Under the pieces are notes generated by a model. It saw only the letters and a program-made list of their open reading frames with translations, was not told the origin of the DNA and searched no databases. A stretch of DNA of 64,000 nucleotides. It comes from Streptomyces sp. NBRC 110028. Lineage in GTDB: Bacteria > Actinomycetota > Actinomycetes > Streptomycetales > Streptomycetaceae. A program made the position numbers and the translations under genes. This document shows positions 11,481 to 22,012 of this stretch, piece by piece. The stretch lies in NCBI RefSeq assembly GCF_001417735.1, contig NZ_BBUZ01000022.1:124001-188000 (forward strand), read 5' to 3'. How positions within the stretch are numbered: position 1 is the first letter of the stretch; each line of letters starts with the position of its first letter.

Positions 11481-11501
11481 GTTGAGTCTATTCCACTCAA
11501 C
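11481..11501 (-). promoter_or_regulatory. HAIR operator (HspR-binding) for clpB
   Basis: GTTGAGT-N7-ACTCAAC, a perfect inverted repeat with the 7-base spacer of the HspR-associated inverted repeat (consensus CTTGAGT-N7-ACTCAAG). Only the outermost base pair differs from consensus. It lies in the divergent gap between clpB and the PPOX gene at 11540, and its 3' end is 38 bp from that start, so it may affect both. Confidence 0.9.
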
Positions 11502-11539
11502 TGTGCTTCCGCCAGCGTTCTGGCCATAGGTTCCCGTCC

Positions 11540-11944
11540 ATGGCCCTCGATCCCCGTCACCCGGACCCCGCGTACCTCGCGTTCTGGCGCGAACGCCATG
11601 TGTGCACCCTCACCACCCTCCGCCCCGACGGCACCCCGCACGTCGTCCCGATCGGCGTCACCTACGACCCCGGCGCCGGGCTCGCCCGCGTCATCGCGAG
11701 CGGCCACAGCCGCAAGGTCGCCCACGTCCGGGCGGCGGGCGAGGACGGCGCGCGGGTCGCCGTCTGCCAGATGGCGGGCAAGCGGTGGGCCACGCTGGAG
11801 GGCACCGCGCGGGTACGCACCGAACCCGAGCTGATCGCCGACGCCGAACGCCGCTACACCGAACGCTACGAGCGCACGCCCCGCCCCAACCCGCACCGCG
11901 TCCTGATCGAGATCACGATCACCCGTGCGATGGGCCGCGCCTGA
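11540..11944 (+). CDS. PPOX-class F420-dependent oxidoreductase
   Basis: 134 residues, a split beta-barrel flavin/F420-binding protein of the pyridoxamine 5'-phosphate oxidase superfamily. Typical features are an N-terminal helix (YLAFWRERHVCTLTTLRPDGTPHVVPIGV), the strand pair ending at GVTYD, SGHSRKVAHVR and WATLEGTARV, and a C-terminal LIEITITRAMG strand. Actinobacterial members generally use F420H2 to reduce small molecules; the substrate is unknown. It is divergent from clpB. No strong ribosome-binding site precedes the ATG, which could mean a leaderless transcript. Confidence 0.85.
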   Translation: MALDPRHPDPAYLAFWRERHVCTLTTLRPDGTPHVVPIGVTYDPGAGLARVIASGHSRKVAHVRAAGEDGARVAVCQMAGKRWATLEGTARVRTEPELIADAERRYTERYERTPRPNPHRVLIEITITRAMGRA

Positions 11945-11956
11945 CCGGACCCGGGC

Positions 11957-13561
11957 TCAGCGCTCCTCGTCGTACCGGTGATACCCCCGGGGGTGGCGCA
12001 CCCTGATCCAGATGTCGCGCGCCCTGCGCCCGGCCTCGGTGCGGCTCTCCGCCACCGCCGTACGGGCCTCCTCCTCGGTCTCCACCATCGGGCCCGAGCC
12101 GCGCAGCGGCTTCCCGGCCGTCTCGTACAGGAACACGGCCGCGGCCAGGCCCACCACACCGGCCGCCATCAGGTAGTACGCGGGCACCAGCGGATCGCCC
12201 GTCGACTCCACCAGCGACGACGCGACCAGCGGCGTCGTCCCGCCGAACAGCGACACGGAGAGGTTGAACGAGATCGACAGCGCGCCGTAGCGCAACCGGG
12301 TCGGGAACAGCGCCGGAAGCGTGGCGGCGCTCGTCCCCGCGAACGTGACCAGCAGCAGCCCCAGCACCAGGCAGCCGATCGCGGGCAGCAGGATGCCGCC
12401 CTCCTGGATCAGCAGGAAGGCGGGGATCGCCAGCAGGATCATGGCCCCGCTCCCGGCCATGAACATCGGACGCCGCCCCCAGCGGTCGGAGGACCGCCCG
12501 ACCACGGTGATCGTCAGCGCCACGACCACCATGGTGCCCAGCACCAGCAGCTGGGCGGTGGTGGCGTCCTCGCCGAGCGTGGAGGTCATGTACGTCGGCA
12601 GATAGGACGTCACCATGTAGTTGGTGACGTTGTACAGCAGCACCAGACCCATGCAGATCAGCACGGCCTGCCAGTGCCGGGTGAAGATCTCCTTCAGCCG
12701 TCCCTTGCCGGACTGCCGCGCGTCCTCCACCGGCACGGTGCCCCCGCCGGCCGCCGCGGCCTTCGCCGCCTCGGCCGCCCGGTCGGCCTCCTGCTGGAAC
12801 GCCGGGCTCTCCTCCAGCCGCAGCCGCATGTACAGACCGATCGCGCCCAGCGGCCCGGCGACCAGGAACGGAATCCGCCAGCCCCAGTCCACCATGCCGT
12901 CGTCCCCGAGCACGGCGGTGAGCACCGTGACCAGCCCGGAACCCAGCGAATAGCCGACGAACGTGCCGAAGTCGAGCCAGCTGCCCAGGAAGCCCCGCCG
13001 CCGGTCGGGCGCGAACTCCGCGATGTACGTGGTCGCCCCGGCGTACTCACCTCCGGTCGAGAAGCCCTGCAGCACCCGGCACACCAGCAGCAGCACCGGC
13101 GCGGCGAAGCCGATCGAGCCGTAACCGGGCAGCAGCCCCACCGCGAAGGTGCTGACCGCCATCATGATCATGGTGGTGGACAGCACCCGCCGTCGCCCGA
13201 TGCGGTCGCCCAGCGGCCCGAAGACCAGCCCGCCGAGCGGACGCACCAGGAAGGCGACCGCGAAGGTGGCGAACGTCGACACCACCTGGGCGGCCGGGGA
13301 ACTGGACGGAAAGAAGACCTTGCCGAGGGTGACCGCGACATACGCGTAGACGCCGAAGTCGAACCACTCCATGGTGTTGCCGACCGCGGTCGCCGTCACC
13401 GCGCGCCGCAGCCGGGGCCGGTCGACGACGGTGACGTCCTCGTAGGCGAGCGACTTCTTGCGGCGGCGGAGCAGGGTCCGCAGCATGCGGTCGGTACGAG
13501 CGCTGCCGCCGCCTCTGGCCGGGCGGCCGCCCTGGTGCGGGGGAGTGGGGCCGGTACTCAT
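11957..13561 (-). CDS. MFS transporter, ProP-like metabolite:H+ symporter
   Basis: 534-residue, twelve-helix major facilitator of the metabolite:proton symporter family (relatives move proline, betaine, ectoine, alpha-ketoglutarate or shikimate). Helix 1 carries the family signature GNTMEWFDFGVYAY (about residues 61-74), the loop 2-3 motif GPLGDRIGRRRVL follows, and the loop 8-9 equivalent GRSSDRWGRRPM is present. The N- and C-termini are long, basic and cytoplasmic. It converges on the PPOX gene with only 12 bp between stops. The ligand cannot be set from sequence. Confidence 0.88.
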   Translation of the reverse strand: MSTGPTPPHQGGRPARGGGSARTDRMLRTLLRRRKKSLAYEDVTVVDRPRLRRAVTATAVGNTMEWFDFGVYAYVAVTLGKVFFPSSSPAAQVVSTFATFAVAFLVRPLGGLVFGPLGDRIGRRRVLSTTMIMMAVSTFAVGLLPGYGSIGFAAPVLLLVCRVLQGFSTGGEYAGATTYIAEFAPDRRRGFLGSWLDFGTFVGYSLGSGLVTVLTAVLGDDGMVDWGWRIPFLVAGPLGAIGLYMRLRLEESPAFQQEADRAAEAAKAAAAGGGTVPVEDARQSGKGRLKEIFTRHWQAVLICMGLVLLYNVTNYMVTSYLPTYMTSTLGEDATTAQLLVLGTMVVVALTITVVGRSSDRWGRRPMFMAGSGAMILLAIPAFLLIQEGGILLPAIGCLVLGLLLVTFAGTSAATLPALFPTRLRYGALSISFNLSVSLFGGTTPLVASSLVESTGDPLVPAYYLMAAGVVGLAAAVFLYETAGKPLRGSGPMVETEEEARTAVAESRTEAGRRARDIWIRVRHPRGYHRYDEER

Positions 13562-13628
13562 TTCATACCTGTCGACGGATCCGGGCTGCTACGCGTTACC
13601 GGCACCGCGCCCGGCCAAACACCGTGGA

Positions 13629-14438
13629 TCAGCGCGGCTGGAGCGGGCCTCGACCATCCCACCGCCCGTGTCGTACACCACCACCCCTCGTCACCGACCA
13701 CCCACGCGTCGTGACCGGGCGGCACCACGTACGCGTCGCCGGGCCCCACCTCGGCCTCGGCCCGTTGTTCATGCGCAGCCGCATCCCCCCTCCCACACCT
13801 CCATGGTGCGCCTTGGCGTGCGTCAAGAGCCTCGTCGTTCTCGCAAAGCCCTTGTGCGGCACGACGCCCCAGTGGCATTCTGCAAGGCTTTGCTCACACA
13901 CGGAAACAGTTCCGGGCGGCGCCCTGCGGCCCCTCCCGCCCCCGTACCGGCTGGGCCGCCGGCTCACCGCCGACTCCACCGCCACCAGCGCGTCGTCACG
14001 CGGCCCGGCCCGTAAAGGGTCTGCCATGGTGCGTACCACGGTGGTCGCCCTCAGCCCGTCCACCGTCGTGGTTTCCTCCTCGCCGAGCCGCATCTTGTGC
14101 AGCACCCCACCGTGGACGGTCGCGCTGACCCCGCGTGGGGCGGTGAACTCCACACGCTGGGTGCGGGTTTCGATGTCATGCAGCACCGCTGCGGCGGTGT
14201 GGCTCACCACCAGCTGTGGGCGCCCCGCCTGGTTGGCGTGCAACAGCACCATCTCGTCCAGCACCCGCCCCGGCTCAAGCCAAGCCCCGGTACGGATACG
14301 CGTCCATCCGTCGCTCACCAGGCGCCGGTTCAGCCTCCGCTGCGGCCATCCGCAGGCCATGGCCTGGGCTGTCAGCAGGACCCCGCCGTGCGCTCTGGCC
14401 AGCTCGGTCAGCGGGACCGCGTCCCCCGTTTCCGCCAT
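13629..14438 (-). pseudogene. AbiEi-like antitoxin/regulator, C-terminus lost
   Basis: The first 155-160 residues match the AbiEi family antitoxin-type regulator seen in many actinobacteria: a winged-helix start (VPLTELARAHGGVLLTAQAMACGW, residues 8-31), then VVSHTAAAVLHDIE and GLRATTVVRTMADPLRAGPRDDALVAV. Normal relatives continue for another 130-150 residues, often with a DUF559 nuclease-like end. Here the reading after about residue 160 becomes Arg/Gly-rich and runs out of frame through a cupin remnant (13654-13784). No AbiEii toxin gene is adjacent. A deletion joining two genes is the simplest explanation. Confidence 0.6.
13654..13784 (-). pseudogene. Cupin-domain fragment, frameshifted
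   Basis: Translation on this strand gives VGPGDAYVVPPGHDAWVVGD, the second conserved motif of a small cupin (about 13695-13754), with the preceding strand MRLRMNNG readable only in another frame just upstream (13761-13784). The two pieces would join after a frameshift near 13760. No start or N-terminal half is present, so this is a gene remnant next to the ProP-like transporter. Confidence 0.55.
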
Positions 14439-14549
14439 GCCCCCAGCGTGCCGTCGATCATCCGTCGGCGCTCGGGCCTGTGGATAACGCGGTTGGGGTG
14501 GCTCACGGACAGCGATACGCCGATCCCAAGCCGTATGGCTGTCCGGGAG

Positions 14550-14750
14550 TCACCTCAACCGGTCGAACTCCCCCGCCTTGGCCGCCCGTATGAAGGCCGC
14601 GAGGGCGGGCGAGGTGGCGGCGAGGACAGCCCCCGGGGTATCGCTCTCGCGCAGATGTATGCCGCCGCCCTTGATGGTGGCGAGTTCGACGCACTCGTTG
14701 TTGATCCCGTTGCCGGAGAAGGAGGACTTCCGCCAGCTGATGTGCTGCAT
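14550..14750 (-). CDS. DUF397 domain protein
   Basis: 66 residues, a one-domain DUF397 protein: ISWRKSSFSGNGINNECVEL (residues 4-23) then the strand IHLRESDTPGAVLAATSPALAAFI. DUF397 proteins occur in many copies in Streptomyces, usually next to an XRE/DUF5753 regulator as here, and often with an HATPase protein; the pair resembles the BldB/AbaA-type developmental regulators and behaves like a toxin-antitoxin-related module in some studies. ATG at 14750 has GAGAGG upstream. The upstream regulator's stop is only 11 bp away, so the two are co-transcribed. Confidence 0.9.
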   Translation of the reverse strand: MQHISWRKSSFSGNGINNECVELATIKGGGIHLRESDTPGAVLAATSPALAAFIRAAKAGEFDRLR

Positions 14751-14761
14751 CGTGCTACCTC

Positions 14762-15613
14762 TCACAGGTCCAGCTCGATCCGTCGGATGAAGTCGCGCGA
14801 TCCCTCGGGGCTGAGCGCTGCTCGCTCCGCGATGACCAGTCGTTTCCGATAATGGTCCAGTTGCGATTCCCCGTCCAAGAAGGCGCTTCCGTGGGCCTGA
14901 TCCACCTGGACCGTGTCCAGCCGGGGCACCGGCCCCGTCGCGTAGAGCATGGAGTCTCCCATTCCCGCGAAGCCATCGGCGGAGAAGGGGATCACCCGCA
15001 CAGTGACACCGGGAAGCTCACTTCTCTCCAGGATGTACCTCAACTGCTCGCCCGCAACCACGCGGTCACCCACCCTCATGCGCAGAGCCGCCTCGTGAAT
15101 GGTTGCCGTGTACTCGGGCGGGTCTTCACGGTGGAGCACTGCGCGGCGTTGCATACGGAAGTCGACCAGCGCTTCAAGGTGGTCTGCCGAGAAGGACGAT
15201 CGCGCGTAGGTGAGAAGGGCACGCGTGTACGGCTCTGCCTGGAGCAGGCCCGGGACGTACACGACTTGCAGGGTGGACAGGCTGCGGGCGTGCCACTCCA
15301 GGGCTGCGATGTCCAGAGCCGGGGTGGCGAGGGCGCCCCGGTAGTCCTCCCACCAGCCACGGCCCCGTTCTGTCGCCATGTCGACAAGCGTCTCGATCAA
15401 CTCGCTGTCGTCGCAGTGGTAGTTCTCCGCGAGTCTGCGCAACCGTTCCTCGCTGACACCGATGCGCCCCGCCTCGATGTGGCTGATCTGAATCGGGCCG
15501 GTACCGAGAAGTTCTCCAGCCTCACGCGCGGTCATGTCAGCACGCTCCCGCATCTTCCGCAGCTCCACGCCCAACCGCACCTGGCGGGCCGTGGGGTTAC
15601 TTCTCGGCGGCAT
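14762..15613 (-). CDS. XRE-family regulator with DUF5753 domain
   Basis: 283 residues. A helix-turn-helix occupies residues 10-66 (LGVELRKMRERADMTAREAG then TGPIQISHIEAGRIGVSEERL). The DUF5753 ligand-like domain follows from about residue 95 and contains LQVVYVPGLLQAEPYTRALL and VTVRVIPFSADGFAGMGDS. This architecture is a large Streptomyces family of pleiotropic or antibiotic-related regulators partnered by DUF397 proteins. The downstream DUF397 gene and the divergent HATPase gene at 15847 complete the usual trio. Confidence 0.92.
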   Translation of the reverse strand: MPPRSNPTARQVRLGVELRKMRERADMTAREAGELLGTGPIQISHIEAGRIGVSEERLRRLAENYHCDDSELIETLVDMATERGRGWWEDYRGALATPALDIAALEWHARSLSTLQVVYVPGLLQAEPYTRALLTYARSSFSADHLEALVDFRMQRRAVLHREDPPEYTATIHEAALRMRVGDRVVAGEQLRYILERSELPGVTVRVIPFSADGFAGMGDSMLYATGPVPRLDTVQVDQAHGSAFLDGESQLDHYRKRLVIAERAALSPEGSRDFIRRIELDL

Positions 15614-15846
15614 GCGCCCTCACTTTCCTGATGGCCTGTTGTGGCAACGATGACACGGCTCGACTCGGCCGGGCGAATTAAAGGGATAAGGCTTGCAACG
15701 TAGCAGGGCTGCACCCTACGTTACGTATCGCATCGCTCACCCAGCGAAGCAACCGGCCAGCCGGAAGCGCACCGCCATGCCCGCAAACGCAGGGCGGCGG
15801 CATCGACACCGGTCGGCCCGTCCCATCGCGCCAGCAGGAGGCCCCT

Positions 15847-16281
15847 ATGCCCCTCGTCACGCCACCCGTCGCCCCGTTCGAGTACTGCTTCCATATCCCG
15901 CACGACCCCCGGGCCGTCGGCGTGGCCAGAGCCTCCCTCCGCAGCGCCCTCACTGCCCATGAGCTGTCCGAACTCGTGGATCGGGCCGAGCTGTTGGCGA
16001 GCGAGATGCTCACCAACGCCCTCGTGCACGCGGGCGGCGAGGCCGACCTTCGGCTGAAGTGGTCCACCGAGACGCTGCGGATGACCGTGTGGGACTCCAG
16101 CGCCGCCCCGCCCGGCCTCCGGCCGCTCACGGTGGGCAGCGAGAGCGGGCGAGGACTGCACCTGCTGCGACTGCTCGCCGACCGGTGGAGCCACTACCCG
16201 CTGACGGGCGAGCGGTGGGGGCCCGCGTCCAAGGTCGTCTGGTGCGAGATCAGCCGGAAGCCGCCCGCTGCCTGGGCGTAG
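15847..16281 (+). CDS. HATPase_c (RsbW/SpoIIAB-like) protein
   Basis: 144-residue stand-alone GHKL ATP-binding protein related to anti-sigma factor kinases. The N box is LLASEMLTNALVHAG (residues 49-63), the G1 box TVWDSSAAPP and the G2 box SGRGLHLLRLLADRWSHYP. A sharp AGGAGG site lies 6 bases before the ATG. It is divergent from the XRE/DUF5753-DUF397 pair. Family members bind regulators or phosphorylate anti-anti-sigma factors; the partner here is unknown. Confidence 0.88.
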   Translation: MPLVTPPVAPFEYCFHIPHDPRAVGVARASLRSALTAHELSELVDRAELLASEMLTNALVHAGGEADLRLKWSTETLRMTVWDSSAAPPGLRPLTVGSESGRGLHLLRLLADRWSHYPLTGERWGPASKVVWCEISRKPPAAWA

Positions 16282-16296
16282 GCCGTAGCCGGTGGG

Positions 16297-16569
16297 TCAG
16301 GGCGCGGTGAGGGCGACGCGGCGGAGTTCGACGGACTCGATCGTGACGCCGGGGGCGGAGGCGCTCAGCAGCGGGGCGGCGGCGCGGGCCCGTTCCTCGT
16401 CCTCGAACGTCAGGATCGACATGCCGCGGCCGTCCACGGGCTCCAGCCACTGCCCGGAGAGGAAGCCCGGCGCGGCGGTGAGCTTCGGCAGTATGTCGTT
16501 CATGAGCGCGGCGGCGGCCGCGGGGGCCTGGTCCGGGTCGATGGTCAGGGTGACAAGGACTGCGTGCAT
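16297..16569 (-). CDS. Small ABM-like ferredoxin-fold protein
   Basis: 90 residues with the beta-alpha-beta pattern of dimeric alpha-beta barrel proteins (antibiotic biosynthesis monooxygenase-like): MHAVLVTLTIDPDQAPAAAA starts the first strand, LPKLTAAPGFLSGQWLEP forms the second and SILTFEDEERARAAAPLL the third strand and helix. No catalytic residues can be named. It lies convergent to the HATPase gene with 15 bp between stops. Function is unknown; the fold assignment is moderate. Confidence 0.65.
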   Translation of the reverse strand: MHAVLVTLTIDPDQAPAAAAALMNDILPKLTAAPGFLSGQWLEPVDGRGMSILTFEDEERARAAAPLLSASAPGVTIESVELRRVALTAP

Positions 16570-16643
16570 CGAGGTCTCCTGCGGTGGAATGCTCCGTTCA
16601 GCAGGTAGGACCGTCCAGCGGCCCGGAACTCATCGCGCTCCGA

Positions 16644-17285
16644 TCACGACTGGCGCGGGCCGGTGATCTCTTCCGTGATCGCGAAACCCTTCGCCGGGCC
16701 CTCCGGAATCTCCACCACCGTGCCGTACGGGACACGAGTCTCGGCCGCGTACGTCTGCTCGTCCGGAGAGGGCGAGGTCAGCACGGTGACCGTGCCATGC
16801 TGATCGTGGTCGTCGATCATGACGTAGACGGGAATTCCGGCCCCGGCGTAGGCGCGGCGCTTGCGCACCCGATCGCGCTGCTGGTTCTCATGCCCGGGAG
16901 AGACCACTTCAACGACGAGCTTCACGGCGGATGCGGCGAAGCCGAGGCCGTCCTCGGTGAGGTGCTCTTCGGGTTCCTCCGGCGCGACGAAGATGTCAGG
17001 GACCCACACCTTCATTCCGTGGATGACGTTCAGGTCGCGATACGCAGCCCAATCAGAGTCATCCAGGCAATGCGCCATCGCGCGGTACATGCGGTGAATG
17101 ATCAAACCATGGCTGGAACGTCCGGTCGGCGACACCTCGATGAACCCCTCGACAATCTCCGCGCGAAAGCCCTCGGGGAGTTCCAGGGACTTCCACGCCT
17201 GCCACAGGGCCTCATCGAGCGAGATCGGGGACATGGTCTCGGGCACCTCCGACGTCGTAGGCGCCTCATGGGCGAGTGCGATCAC
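16644..17285 (-). CDS. Uma2 family (PD-(D/E)XK nuclease-like) protein
   Basis: 213 residues. Uma2/DUF820 proteins carry a PD-(D/E)XK nuclease fold. Here PEGFRAEIVEGFIEVSP begins the core, VPDIFVAPEEPE holds the metal-binding Asp, LVVEVVSPGHENQQRDRVRK the Glu-X-Ser, and YAGAGIPVYVMIDD the last strand. These genes are very numerous in Streptomyces and no in vivo role is established. GTG at 17285 is selected because GGAGG stands about 9 bases upstream and relatives start with (M/V)xALAHE. Confidence 0.85.
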   Translation of the reverse strand: MIALAHEAPTTSEVPETMSPISLDEALWQAWKSLELPEGFRAEIVEGFIEVSPTGRSSHGLIIHRMYRAMAHCLDDSDWAAYRDLNVIHGMKVWVPDIFVAPEEPEEHLTEDGLGFAASAVKLVVEVVSPGHENQQRDRVRKRRAYAGAGIPVYVMIDDHDQHGTVTVLTSPSPDEQTYAAETRVPYGTVVEIPEGPAKGFAITEEITGPRQS

Positions 17286-17442
17286 GGCGCAGCACCTCCT
17301 CCTCAAGTGTGGGCCAAGCGTGCCCTTGCGGCACAGGCAACGGCCTCACGCTAGGGAGACGAGTGGCCTGACGGCCCGGGTTGGGGTGGCGTGCCACTCG
17401 AACGGATGAGTCCTCGGACGGGAGCATCGCAGACCTCGCCAT

Positions 17443-17484
17443 GCGACAGGCCCGGTGACCGAGGTCGGTCGCCGGGCCTGTCGC
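17443..17484 (-). terminator. Terminator after the dnaK-hspR operon
   Basis: A 13-bp perfect stem GCGACAGGCCCGG (17443-17455) pairs with CCGGGCCTGTCGC (17472-17484); the loop itself can pair GACC with GGTC. It lies 17 bp beyond the hspR stop, so it ends the operon. Confidence 0.85.
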
Positions 17485-17501
17485 TCGCATCAAGGGAGAC
17501 G

Positions 17502-17987
17502 CTAGTCCCTGCGCTTGGGCTTGGGGCGCCAGACGACCAGCGCGCTGCCCTGGTGGACATCCTGGTAGGGGACCAGGTCACGGCGGTACGAGGCATGGAC
17601 CTGGGCCTCGCGCTGCTGCATCGCGACGGCCGCGCCCTCGACGGCCGACTGCAGCTCGGCCACGCGCGACTGGAGCGCGGCGACCTGGTTCTCCAGTTCG
17701 ATGATGCGCTTGATCCCCGCGAGGTTGATGCCCTCGTCCTGGGACAGCTGCTGCACCTGGCGCAGCAGCTCGATGTCGCGCGCGGAATACCGCCGGCCGC
17801 GGCCGGGGGTGCGGTCCGGGGAGACCAGACCGAGGCGGTCGTACTGACGCAGGGTCTGCGGATGCAGGCCGGAGAGCTGAGCGGCGACCGAGATGACGTA
17901 CACCGGCGATTCGTCGGTCAGCTCGTACGGATTGCGGGATCGGCCGGCTCCCCTGCCTCCAAGGCCCCCTCGGCCGTGCGTCTCCAT
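17502..17987 (-). CDS. hspR: MerR-like heat-shock repressor HspR
   Basis: 161 residues. The N-terminal MerR-type winged helix is clear: VYVISVAAQLSGLHPQTLRQ then YDRLGLVSPDRTPGRGRRYS and DIELLRQVQQLSQDEGINL. A coiled-coil helix with repeated AALQSRVAELQ follows and a basic C-terminus (VVWRPKPKRRD). HspR represses the dnaK operon, clpB and lon by binding HAIR elements, with DnaK as co-repressor (established in S. coelicolor). The ATG at 17987 starts 4 bp after the dnaJ stop, so translation is coupled to it. Confidence 0.95.
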   Translation of the reverse strand: METHGRGGLGGRGAGRSRNPYELTDESPVYVISVAAQLSGLHPQTLRQYDRLGLVSPDRTPGRGRRYSARDIELLRQVQQLSQDEGINLAGIKRIIELENQVAALQSRVAELQSAVEGAAVAMQQREAQVHASYRRDLVPYQDVHQGSALVVWRPKPKRRD

Positions 17988-17991
17988 CGGG

Positions 17992-19170
17992 TCATGCTCC
18001 CTTCGCGGCCTGGAACAGCTCCGCCCGCGGGTCCTCGCCCGCGGTCGCCTCCCGGTAGGACTCCAGCGCCTCACGAGCCGAGTCGCTGAGGTCCTTCGGC
18101 ACCGTGACCTCCACGGTGACCAGCAGGTCGCCGCGGGTGCCGTCCTTGCGCACCGCGCCCTTGCCGCGGGCGCGCATCGTCCGGCCGCCCGGCGTGCCGG
18201 CCGGCAGCTTCAGGGTGACCGGCGGACCGCCCAGCGTCGGGACCTTGATCTCGCCGCCGAGCGCCGCCTCCGGAAGGGTGACGGGGACGGTGACGGTCAG
18301 GTTGTCGCCGCGGCGGCCGAAGACCGGATGCGGGTCCACATGGACGATGACGTAGAGGTCACCGGCCGGACCGCCGGTCTCGCCCGGGGCGCCCTTGCCG
18401 CGCAGCCGGATGCGCTGGCCGTCGCTGACGCCCGCGGGGATGCGGACCTGCATGGTGCGGGCGGAACGGGCCCGCCCGCTGCCCTTGCAGGTCTCGCACG
18501 GGTCCTGCGCGATCAGACCGCGGCCCCGGCACTCCACGCACGGGTCGGTGAGCGAGAAGCCGCCCCCGCCGCCCCGGCTGACCTGCCCGGTGCCGACGCA
18601 GGTCGGGCAGACCCGCGGGGTGCCGTTCTTGTCGCCGGTGCCGGAGCACGTCTTGCACGGGGCCTGGCTGGACATCCGCAGCGGAACGGTGGCCCCTTCG
18701 ACGGCCTCGGTGAAGCTGAGCGTCACCTCGGACTCGACGTCCTGGCCGCGCCGCGGCTGGGTACGGGTGGCCCCGCCGCGGTTGAAGAGCCCGCCGAACA
18801 CGTCGCCGAGCCCGCCGCCGAAGCCGCCCGCGCCACCGGGGCCGCCCTGGGCGCCGCCGAAGAGGTCGCCCAGGTCGAAGTTGAAGCTTCCGGTGGAGCC
18901 CGCCCCGCCCGGCCCGGGGCGGAAGCCCCCGTTGCCGAACAGGGAGCGGGCCTCGTCGTACTCCTTGCGCCGCTTGGGGTCGCCGAGGATGTCGTTCGCC
19001 TCGGAGATCTCCTTGAAGCGCTCCTCGGCCTTGGCGTCGCCCTTGTTGGCGTCCGGGTGATACTCGCGGGCGAGCTTCCGGTACGCCTTCTTGATCTCTG
19101 CCTCGGTCGCGTCCTTGGGGACGCCGAGAACCTTGTAGTAGTCCTTCTCGACGAAGTCCTTGGTGCTCAT
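17992..19170 (-). CDS. dnaJ: Chaperone DnaJ
   Basis: 392 residues. The J domain (about 1-75) has the HPD tripeptide at 38-40 that stimulates DnaK ATPase. A Gly/Phe-rich segment (about 80-145) follows, then a zinc domain with four CXXCXGXG motifs (CKTCSGTG, CPTCVGTG, CVECRGRG, CETCKGSG) and the C-terminal substrate-binding domains. It is third in the dnaK-grpE-dnaJ-hspR operon, 54 bp after grpE. Confidence 0.97.
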   Translation of the reverse strand: MSTKDFVEKDYYKVLGVPKDATEAEIKKAYRKLAREYHPDANKGDAKAEERFKEISEANDILGDPKRRKEYDEARSLFGNGGFRPGPGGAGSTGSFNFDLGDLFGGAQGGPGGAGGFGGGLGDVFGGLFNRGGATRTQPRRGQDVESEVTLSFTEAVEGATVPLRMSSQAPCKTCSGTGDKNGTPRVCPTCVGTGQVSRGGGGGFSLTDPCVECRGRGLIAQDPCETCKGSGRARSARTMQVRIPAGVSDGQRIRLRGKGAPGETGGPAGDLYVIVHVDPHPVFGRRGDNLTVTVPVTLPEAALGGEIKVPTLGGPPVTLKLPAGTPGGRTMRARGKGAVRKDGTRGDLLVTVEVTVPKDLSDSAREALESYREATAGEDPRAELFQAAKGA

Positions 19171-19224
19171 CCCCGACGTCCCTCCTTTCCTATGGATCCT
19201 GTCGGCCCTGCTGTCACCGTCGCG

Positions 19225-21767
<2,543 letters not shown>

Positions 21768-21774
21768 CTACAGC

Positions 21775-21795
21775 ATTGAGTGGAACAGACTCAAG
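21775..21795 (-). promoter_or_regulatory. HAIR operator 1 for dnaK
   Basis: ATTGAGT-N7-ACTCAAG: only the first base differs from the HspR consensus CTTGAGT-N7-ACTCAAG. It sits 23 bp upstream of the dnaK start, close enough to cover the transcription start. Confidence 0.93.
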
Positions 21796-21826
21796 CGTGC
21801 ATGATCAACTCTTCGCTGTCAACAGA

Positions 21827-21847
21827 CCTGAGTCGCCACCACTCAAC
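21827..21847 (-). promoter_or_regulatory. HAIR operator 2 for dnaK
   Basis: CCTGAGT-N7-ACTCAAC. The spacing is exact and each arm has one or two changes from consensus, so affinity is probably lower than for the site at 21775. The two centres are 52 bp apart, about five helical turns, which fits cooperative binding on one face. Confidence 0.85.
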
Positions 21848-22012
21848 TTTTATATGAGCCTTACGCCCAAGGGGGCGCACCGCGGGGCCGTCCGGCGACG
21901 CAAATCACCGGCCGGCCGACTACATGGGGGTGCACCCGGACGGGTAATGTCAGTCAAGACAAATTAAGTTACTGCTTAGTAATGCCCGCACTCGCAGGTT
22001 CGAGGAGCCTCC

